From assembly GCA_026770585.1 (NCBI GenBank), contig MU647560.1:33452-50809 (forward strand): a stretch of 17,358 nucleotides of DNA, given 5' to 3'. Source of the stretch: Baffinella frigidus (taxonomy: Eukaryota > Cryptophyceae > Cryptomonadales > Baffinellaceae). The position numbers and the translations under genes were made by a program. The notes beneath the pieces were generated by a model that saw only the letters and a list, made by a program, of their open reading frames with translations, was not told the origin of the DNA and ran no database searches. Every line of letters begins with the position of its first letter. Position 1 is the first letter of the stretch. Below are positions 7,431 to 13,608 of the stretch, in pieces.

Positions 7431-8700
7431 GGTCAGGAGGAAACGGATCGTCGCATCGTCCCAGCCTGACGCCTGACGCCTTTGGAGCCCCTGACGCCCC
7501 AGATGCGCCCCACGGTGCGCCCCACGCGCCGTGTGGGGCACGGGCGGGGCGTTAATAGGGTAACGGCCTGAAAATGGGGTAGTTAGGCCTACGGCATTGC
7601 CTAGGACCTCCTACCGTAGGCCGAGACTTTTTGGTCCTAGGATCCCTCGGCCTACGGTAGGAGGTCCTAGGCAATGCCGTATGCCTAACTACCCCATTTT
7701 CAGGCCGCTAGCCTATGAGCGTGCAGCCCCCGAAAGCGACAGGAACGGAGCCCCAGACGCCCCAGATGCCCACGCTCACGAGACCCTGCTAGGGCCTCCT
7801 TCAGCCCTTCGCGGAGGCTCGCCACCTGTCTGGTCGAGGCTCACAGCTGACGCCACATACGTGGGGGCACGCGCGGTGGGTGCAGCCCCCGAAAGCCACG
7901 GTGCGGCGACCGGAGGAGGATCACGCGCCGAGTCAACCCCGCGCTCGCGCGGGGTTGAGGGCGGCGTTGGAGCCATTGAGCGCGGCTGGATCCCGGGCGG
8001 GGAGGCAGGTTGGACCTCTCCCGCCCGCGTGAAGACCGGATCCGACCCCGCTTGGGTGGAAGTCGGTGGCTCGATCCCGGGGCTCGCGCGCCGGGATGGT
8101 GCGGGATGCGTTAGCACTTCCGACACGGCCTCTGAAGCTCACAGGAGCAGGACCTAGCGAGAGCTCGTGTAAGAGGAACTGGATGGAAGCTTCGTACCCC
8201 GTCAGCGTGGGACGAGACGCCTTTGGGGGCCCAGGCGCGTCTGGGAAACGCGCGGGTGCGAGCGCGGCTCGAGCTGGATCCCGGGGCTCTTGCGCCGGGA
8301 TGATGACCACGGTTTCGAGTCTGCTGCTCCACGAGACTCCGCCGAGCGATCTCCGACGCTCGTCTGACTCGCGGCGGAGCGATGAACGCAGCCGGAGGGT
8401 TCCCTTCGCTGGGCTCAGCCTGTTCTCGCGAGGTTCAAGCGAAGCACGGTCCCGGTTCCACCACGCGGCCGGCTCCAAAGGAGATCTATTCTGGGCGTCG
8501 CGGCTGCGCGCAGCTTCTGGGGAGCAGACGTCCCTCGCGAGGGTCACCGTGGAACCCGCGCTTGTGTTCGGGACGATGCGGACAGCTCTCGCGTTCACAT
8601 TGAAGTTAACCCCCGAGAACATCTCCCGCGTACCGCTGCGCCCGTTCAACACGTTCATGCCTCCGGCCTCGAGCTGACTCTTGCACCGTCGGCGGTCCGC
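7430..8700. other. GC-rich island with long overlapping ORFs on both strands
   Basis: Composition rises sharply relative to the flanks. Frames at 8066-8677 (+) and 7933-8658 (-) are long, but they share third codon positions, so high GC3 in one automatically appears in the other and neither is preferred. No family is recognised in either. Short internal duplications include GTGCAGCCCCCGAAAGC (7721, 7879) and ATCCCGGGGCTC..GCGCCGGGATG (8072, 8279). A hairpin TCAACCCCGCG/CGCGGGGTTGA lies at 7934-7959. Could be a CpG-island-like gene start or exon-rich region; I cannot assign a product. Confidence 0.45.
7555..7716. mobile_element. Family F foldback, 162 bp, copy 2 (inverted relative to copy 1)
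   Basis: Arms 7567-7625 and 7646-7704. The loop is the exact reverse complement of the copy 1 loop, and flanking TTAATAGGGTAACGGCC also matches copy 1 reversed (6965-6982). The flanks of copy 2 carry related GACGCCCCAGATGC segments (7495, 7757). Confidence 0.9.
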
Positions 8701-8924
8701 CCTCCGAAGGATGCTTCCTTAAGCCTTGTTTTCCGTTTGTTGCGATCGATTCCTCAACTTCCTTCTCCTCAGTTTTTTCAATAGATAGACTCATTTTGGA
8801 CGTGATCAGGTGATGATGACAAAAACGTGATTGAATACAATAGAAGGACCAAGAATCTCGGTAAAAGCCGAGAAAGGGAGCTTGGTTTGACCACAAGGTT
8901 TCCACCTGGGCAGGTTTACCCTTC

Positions 8925-9290
8925 TTGCTCCGTTCGACCACAACCTTCTCGTTCACAGACCCAAAGCAGAGACCATCGATGGCACCGTTGAACGCCTTCT
9001 CGCCGGAGCAAACCAGCGCCGCCGGCAACGGCCTCATGTGGGAAAAGTGGTCACCCCTCGATCGAGCAGTCATCTCTGCGGGAGGCCACGATGGCGTCCG
9101 CAAAGCCGTCGTGGCAAGAGAACTCTTCGTTGTCAATGCCTCCTCCCCAACCTTCTCGTTCGCCGTCCCGGGGCAGAGCCCGTCGATAGCACCGTTGAAC
9201 GCCTTCTCGCCGGAGCACACGAGCGCCGCCGTCGCCGCGCTCGAGAACGAGACGGAGGGCAACCGCCTCATGTGGGAGAAGTGGTGAACG
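8925..9290 (-). pseudogene. Duplicated minus-strand coding-like segment, unknown family
   Basis: The minus strand is open from 9556 to 8606 and contains a segment repeated in frame: LVCSGEKAFNGAIDGLC, one residue, G, two residues, NEKV, encoded near 9238-9149 and 9024-8940. Between copies, 22 of these 25 residues are identical while at least five codons differ only at the third base, a pattern expected if the minus frame was under protein-level selection. The overlapping plus frame shows more amino-acid replacements. Both copies begin after TCCCACATGAGGC and end AACGAGAAGGTTG, so they could be duplicated exons (AG acceptor, GT donor). The N-terminal part of the long ORF runs into a family C repeat and the C-terminal part looks non-coding, so I call an exon pair or gene relic rather than a complete gene. 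I do not recognise the family. Confidence 0.4.
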
Positions 9291-9487
9291 TGTGTCGCTC
9301 CACCCCTCCGAAGAGGGGCGACGCGCGCGGCTCCGAACCGGGCAAGGTCGCGCGACTCTGCGACGCCGTCTGCAGCTCCGCCCGTCTGCAACGCCGCACC
9401 TCGCCCCTCCATCAATCGGTCTTCGGCCTCTGTCTCTAGCTGAGACGCAGGTGCAACAAGATGGCGAGCGGGCCCCGGGGACGTCCT

Positions 9488-9556
9488 GTATGTCCTTGAG
9501 GTTTTTCGAGCTCCCAACATAGGCGGACACTGGAACTTGTTCGGCAGAAAAGCCAT
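9488..9556 (-). repeat. Family C repeat, reverse
   Basis: TTTTTCGAGCTCCCAACATA then GGCGGACACTGGAACTTGTT and GCAGAAAAGCCAT. Confidence 0.7.
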
Positions 9557-9602
9557 CGAGAAACCCCTGTGAATACCGGGGATGTAGAAATCTAAGACCG
9601 CC

Positions 9603-9695
9603 GGACCCTACAGTAGGCCTATACCTAGGGCCCTAGGTATAGGCCTACTGCAGGGTCCTGGGAGGATGTGGCTCCTTATGAGTGAGGTACCCCTG
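9603..9695. mobile_element. Family B MITE, right half, with near-perfect 56-bp palindrome
   Basis: 9603-9658 is a palindrome with one mismatch pair (GGACCCTACAGTAGGCCTAT... mirrored). It is followed by CTCCTTATGAGTGAGGTACCCCTG and TA. The left TIR is missing. Confidence 0.75.
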
Positions 9696-9697
9696 TA

Positions 9698-9965
9698 GGG
9701 CCCGAATGCGTTCGGGGCCCGCTGACAGCGCTTCCGGTAGAGAGATCAGTAATCACAGTACCAAGTCCACAGGGGTGGTTCTTCGAGGTCCCAGCATAGC
9801 AACCTCCGGCGGTGCAGCAACCCGGGGGTTGCTGCAACGCCGCTCTCCGTCTCACAAGCCACGGTACTGCATCACTTGGGCCTGCTCGCTCGGCGCCTGC
9901 AGGCTGGTCCTTTAGGCACCACCTTTACTCTGCTACACCGCACCACTAATTTCGCTGCCTCAGTC
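9698..9965. other. No gene seen; two small hairpins
   Basis: GGGCCCGAATGCGTTCGGGGCCC (about 9698-9721) and GCAGCAACCCGGGGGTTGCTGC (about 9813-9834) are compact inverted repeats. Otherwise unassigned. Confidence 0.45.
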
Positions 9966-10386
9966 CTCTAGGTCCTTTAGGTTCTTGGAGCTCCCAACTT
10001 AGGCGGACACCGGAACTTATCCTGCAGAAAGGCCATGATGGGGTGGGCCTAAGATGAGGGGAGAGCACCGCCCCCCGAGGACGCGCTACGTGGGTCTTCC
10101 CCACTGCTGTAAAACTATATTAAAATGACCAGATCGCGACCAAGGGATATCACAGCCAAGTAAGGTGCGGGGAAGAGGCGATGTGAGTGTAATACAAAGC
10201 ACCAAAGCACCAAAGACCCAAGTATCGCCATCCTCCCCCCGTATTGGGAGCCTTCTCGCCCCCAAGGACTAAATCCTCTGCACTGGGGGGCCTGCTGTGA
10301 TCCGAAAGGAAGCATGGCTTTTCTGCAGATAAGTTCCAGTGTCCGCCTATGTTGGGAGCTCGAAGAACCTTGAGGACCTAAAGGTT
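9966..10386. mobile_element. Element bounded by inverted family C repeats (~420 bp)
   Basis: Reverse family C at 9966-10037 and forward family C at 10310-10386 are reverse complements over about 65 bases (GGTTCTTxGAGCTCCCAAC..., GGCGGACACxGGAACTTAT, CTGCAGAAA.GCCATG). This suggests family C is the terminal inverted repeat of a larger element. The interior has no recognisable transposase. Confidence 0.5.
10213..10269. repeat. 57-bp direct repeat, also at 10389-10445
   Basis: GACCCAAGT(A/G)TCGCCATCCTCC then CCCCGT, (G/A)GGGCCTTCTCG and CCCAAGGACT. One copy lies inside and one just outside the family C-bounded element. Confidence 0.8.
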
Positions 10387-10643
10387 CGCGACCCAAGTGT
10401 CGCCATCCTCCCCCCGTCATGGGGGCCTTCTCGTCCCCAAGGACTGCATAAGTCTGCAGAGAGATTGATAATTTATTGCCAAACAATCAGCGTCAAAGTC
10501 GCACATGCTACGCATTGTGCCATTACTTTACCCCGTGTCGGCCGCTCGTTCGAGCATTTTCCGGATGGATTCGAACTCCAACTCCTACCACAAGTCTACA
10601 CAGGAGCCTGCTCGCCCCCCGAAGGACTTGGCCGGCTCGGCGC

Positions 10644-10751
10644 CCTATCCCGTAAGTGACCATAGGGTGAATATTCACCCTAACTCGCCCTAGGCAGGTC
10701 CTAGGGCCCTACCGTAGGGCGTATGAGCCTACTGGGCACTTGAGGGATAGG
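10644..10751. mobile_element. Family E MITE (CCTATCCCGTAAGTG ends)
   Basis: Left CCTATCCCGTAAGTG, right CACTTGAGGGATAGG. Contains a perfect 20-bp palindrome TAGGGTGAATATTCACCCTA (10663-10682) and CCTACCGTAGG. Confidence 0.75.
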
Positions 10752-10756
10752 TCCTG

Positions 10757-10817
10757 TCGGTTCTTCGAGCTCCCAACATAGGCGGACACTGGAACTGGTT
10801 CTGCAGGAAAGCCGCCC
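10757..10817 (-). repeat. Family C repeat, reverse
   Basis: GGTTCTTCGAGCTCCCAACA, TAGGCGGACACTGGAACTGG and CTGCAGGAAAGCC, directly next to the family E element. Confidence 0.7.
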
Positions 10818-10900
10818 CGAAGGACGACGCGTTAAGATAGTGGGTGGGAGCATGAATGAACTTTACACGAATTACGAGAACTCGTCCATGTGCAGGGGTA

Positions 10901-11020
10901 CAGGGGTACCTCGCTCATAAGGAGGCGCACCCCCCCTGGCCCCTACAGTAGGCCTGTACCATAGCCCTACAGGCACGGTGGTCCTAGGGGGGGCGGCTCC
11001 TTATGAGCGAGGCACCCCTG
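10901..11020. mobile_element. Family B MITE, complete, TA-flanked
   Basis: TA/CAGGGGTACCTCGCTCATAAG ... CTTATGAGCGAGGCACCCCTG/TA. A second left end starts at 11028 and stops by about 11050. Confidence 0.85.
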
Positions 11021-11254
11021 TACCGTACAGGGGTACCTCGCTCATACGAAACGCGTCGCAAATCGCCCTTTACAGTCCCTTTGATTTGTGCTGGAGGTCG
11101 CTGGAATCCGGAGACCTGTGGTACAAATCAGGGGAAGAGGAAACGCTGATTTGCTCCCACTTAGGCTGGTCTCTACGGCGAGGATTTGGGGTTGGTCCTC
11201 TCCGGCCTCGAGTACACAAAAATCCTCGCTCTGCCTCAGCTGGATCGACAGACT

Positions 11255-11306
11255 ATTCAAAAGTTAACGGATTTGTACCGCACAACCAGCATGTTAACTT
11301 AGGAAT
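11255..11306. mobile_element. Family A short element (copy 3)
   Basis: ATTCAAAAGTTAAC left, GTTAACTTAGGAAT right, with GTACCGCACAACCAGC between. Upstream, GCGAGGATTT (about 11178) and AAATCCTCGC (about 11220) form another inverted pair. Confidence 0.5.
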
Positions 11307-11357
11307 GCACACCGCGGCGCGATACCAAGCTGTACTACACTCGTGCTCCAGCTGCCC

Positions 11358-11848
11358 TAAATCCTAAAAAATAAACCCTAAATCCTAAACTTTAAACCTT
11401 AAACCCTAAACCCTAAACCCTAAACCCTAAACCCTAAACCCTAAACCCTAAACCCAAGACCCTAAACCCTAACTCCTAAAACCCAAACCTTAAATCCCAA
11501 ACCACAAACCACAAACCACAAACACAAACCACAAACCACAAACCCTAAACTCTAAACCCCAAACCCCAAACCCCAAACACCAAACCCCAAACCCCAAACC
11601 CTAAATCCTCAACCCGAAACCCGAAACCCGAAACCCTGAACCCTGAACCCTGAACCCCAAACCCTAAACCCCAAACCCTAAAACCTAAACCCCAAACCCC
11701 AAACCCTAAAGCCTAAATAAACCCGAAACCCTAAACCCTTAACCCAAACCCCTCAACCCTTAACCCTTAACCCTTAACCCTAAACCCTGAACCCTGAACC
11801 CTGAACCCTAAATACTAAACCCTAAACCCTAAACCCTAAGGCTCCCTG
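11358..11848. repeat. ~490-bp degenerate CCCTAAA array
   Basis: Longest telomere-like array in the window. About seven consecutive perfect CCCTAAA units occur near 11404-11455, surrounded by ACCACAA, CCCCAAA, CCCGAAA, CCCTGAA and CCCTTAA variants in small homogeneous blocks. The blocks imply local amplification after each mutation, not simple decay. Confidence 0.95.
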
Positions 11849-11937
11849 GTGCATCAGCCCCGCCCTCGGCAATGGTGGCTGCCCCCAGAATACACTCGCC
11901 CGATGAGCATACCCTTTAGCCGGTTTCTGCCGCGATC

Positions 11938-12050
11938 CTCTGCACCGGGGGGCCTGAATGTGATCCGAAAGGAAGCATGGCTTTTCTGCAGAACAAGCTC
12001 CAGTGTCCGCCTATGTTGGGAGCTCGAAGAACCTAAAGGACCTAAAGGAC
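11938..12050 (+). repeat. Family C repeat, forward, long copy
   Basis: CTCTGCACCGGGGGGCCTGA, TGATCCGAAAGGAAGCATGG, TTTTCTGCAGAACAAG and the common core. Matches 10276-10386 over its length. Confidence 0.75.
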
Positions 12051-12226
12051 CACGCCAGCGTGATGGAGGGGGTTGATTCAATTGAAAGCGTACCAGGGTA
12101 CGCTTGTTGACTTTTAGAAACCACTGCCTTGCGGGACAATTGACGTTTGGCGACCCCTTCCAAGAATCTGGGGTGGAAGGGAGATGCAGCGTATCGGATA
12201 CCATAAAACCACACACTTTTGGGTGT

Positions 12227-12331
12227 TATCCCCTAAGTGCCCAGTAGGCTCATACGCCCTACCGTAGGACCCTAGGACCTGCCTAGGACCTCTTGGCCAT
12301 CAAATTTGACGGTCTGGTCACTTAAGGGATA
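12227..12331. mobile_element. Family E MITE
   Basis: TATCCCCTAAGTG left, CACTTAAGGGATA right; 105 bp with CCTACCGTAGGACCCTAGG inside. Confidence 0.75.
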
Positions 12332-12381
12332 GAGCGGAATCCAGTGTGTGAAGGGAGACAGGGGCGCAAGCATAACATGTA

Positions 12382-12498
12382 CAGGGGTACCTCGCTCATA
12401 AGAAACTAACCACCCCTAGGACCCTACAGTAGGCCTATGCCTAGGGTCCTCTGGTGGTCCTAGGGGGGGGGCAGTTCCTTATGAGCAAGGTACCCCTG
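12382..12498. mobile_element. Family B MITE, complete, TA-flanked
   Basis: TA/CAGGGGTACCTCGCTCATAAG ... CCTTATGAGCAAGGTACCCCTG/TA, 117 bp. Confidence 0.85.
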
Positions 12499-12514
12499 TA
12501 CTCCCATCAAGAAA

Positions 12515-12590
12515 ATCCTTCTCGAAGACTTTGACCTGGTCTGGCCTGTCCCTGATTCGAACCAGAAGTCGCCGGAAATCGCCCCCCCCC
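12515..12590. repeat. Family D direct repeat (copy 1 of 3)
   Basis: CCTTCTC(G/A)AAG.CTTTGA then TGGTCTGGCC.GTCCCTGATT and GTCGCCGGAAATCG. Further copies at about 12813-12888 and 13278-13350. Copies 1 and 2 bracket the inverted repeat at 12593-12769. Confidence 0.8.
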
Positions 12591-12592
12591 CT

Positions 12593-12769
12593 GTAGAGCG
12601 CTGTGCAGAGAAGTTGGCCACGGGAAATAATGGAAAAATGAGAAATTGGGGCCATTTTGTCAACTTTTGAGAAATTTAGTACCATGAATTTCTCAAAAGT
12701 GGACAAAATGGCTCCAATTTCCCCATTTCCCCATTTTTTGGTGGCCAACCTCTCTGCACAGCGCTCTGC
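12593..12769. mobile_element. ~177-bp foldback between two family D repeats
   Basis: GTAGAGCGCTGTGCAGAGAA on the left is inverted as TCTCTGCACAGCGCTCTGCA on the right. The pairing continues through TTGGCCAC, AAATTGGGGCCATTTTGTC and CACTTTTGAGAAATT to a tiny loop near 12681. A near-complete hairpin. Confidence 0.85.
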
Positions 12770-12910
12770 AAACCCGCCAGCCCAACCTGGGACAATGCGC
12801 CCATTTGGAGATTCCTTCTCAAAGGCTTTAATCTGGTCCAGCCAGTCCCTGATTTGTACCAGAGATCGCCGGAAATCGGGCGCCCCTTAGTATCCCTTAA
12901 GTGGCGAGTA

Positions 12911-13027
12911 CAGGGGTACCTCGCTCATAAGAAACCGCCCCCCCCTAGGACCCTACAGTAGGACCATGCCTAGGGTCCTATGGTGGTCCTAGGGGGGGGG
13001 CGGTTTCTTACGAGCGAGGTACCCCTG
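12911..13027. mobile_element. Family B MITE, complete, TA-flanked
   Basis: TA/CAGGGGTACCTCGCTCATAAG ... CTTACGAGCGAGGTACCCCTG/TA, 117 bp. It lies between two TATCCCTTAAGTG family E ends (12891 and 13051). Confidence 0.9.
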
Positions 13028-13050
13028 TAGGCTCCTACGCTCCCGGAGCG

Positions 13051-13153
13051 TATCCCTTAAGTGCCCTAAGGGCGAATATTCACCCGAACTCGCCCTAGGC
13101 AGGTCCTAGGGCCCTACTGTAGGGCGTTTGCGCCTACTGGCCACTTACGGGAT
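13051..13153. mobile_element. Family E MITE
   Basis: TATCCCTTAAGTGCC left, GGCCACTTACGGGAT right, 103 bp, same interior order as 10644-10751. Confidence 0.75.
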
Positions 13154-13312
13154 GAGCGTGCGAGCGCCTATCTAGAAGCCTACGACCTGCTGGGGGTCAA
13201 ACATGACCCGCATCCGTTGAGTGGATGTATCCCTTAAGTGGCCCGCCCGTCGCGAAGACTCCTTCACTTCCGAGGAACCTTCTCAAAGGCTTCGATCTCG
13301 TCTGGCCCGTCC

Positions 13313-13363
13313 CCGATTTGTACCACAGGTCGCCGGATATCGGGCGCCCCTGGTACAAATCGG
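13313..13363. repeat. 51-bp mini-element with perfect 13-bp inverted ends
   Basis: CCGATTTGTACCA and TGGTACAAATCGG. Lies at the end of family D copy 3. CCGTCGCGAA..TCCTTCAC direct repeats (about 13248 and 13364) bracket family D copy 3. Confidence 0.65.
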
Positions 13364-13424
13364 CCGTCGCGAATAGTCCTTCACTCCTAGTTGGCTAATC
13401 CTGGCCACCTTGGCCACTTACGGC

Positions 13425-13561
13425 GATAAGTGGACGAAGGATGCCCCATAAGTGGATGCATCCCTTAAGCAGTCCTTTACTTGGGATAAGTGGACAAATG
13501 ATGCCCCATAAGTGGATGTATCCCTTAAGTGGATGTATCCCTTAAGTAGTCGTTTACTTGG
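13425..13561. repeat. Tandem block of ATCCCTTAAGTGG family E ends
   Basis: GATAAGTGGACxAAxGATGC, CCCATAAGTGGATG, ATCCCTTAAG and GT..TTTACTTGG occur twice (13425 and 13485). The second unit has an extra GGATGTATCCCTTAAGT. It ends exactly at the stop-codon region of the methyltransferase last exon. Confidence 0.75.
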
Positions 13562-13608
13562 GCGCGACCTTCTCGAAGAGGTAGTGGGTCACGTACCACT
13601 CGTTGCCC
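13554..13608 (-). CDS. Methyltransferase last exon, copy 1 (GNEWYVTHYLFEKVAPK, stop)
   Basis: 55 nt: one base completing CGG (Arg), then 17 codons and TAA at 13556-13554. Acceptor CCAG/GGGCAAC. Most distal of three last-exon copies and the most family-like C-terminus. Confidence 0.85.

Noticed and set aside
7597-8157. 186-residue plus ORF
   Set aside because: Begins inside the family F foldback; GC-rich composition alone explains the open frame.
8606-9556. 316-residue minus ORF as one intact protein
   Set aside because: Its start lies in a family C repeat that occurs six times and its end runs through low-complexity intron-like sequence; only the duplicated middle shows a coding signature.
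12541-12590. Possible tRNA from GATTCGAACC
   Set aside because: A T-loop-like string only; no acceptor stem or anticodon arm could be drawn, and the block recurs as family D with the string altered.
12593-12769. Possible dinoflagellate spliced-leader sequence (CCATTTTGGCTC-like)
   Set aside because: GCCATTTTGTCAAC and AATGGCTCCAA are similar in words only; the canonical leader is not present and the bases are arms of a foldback.
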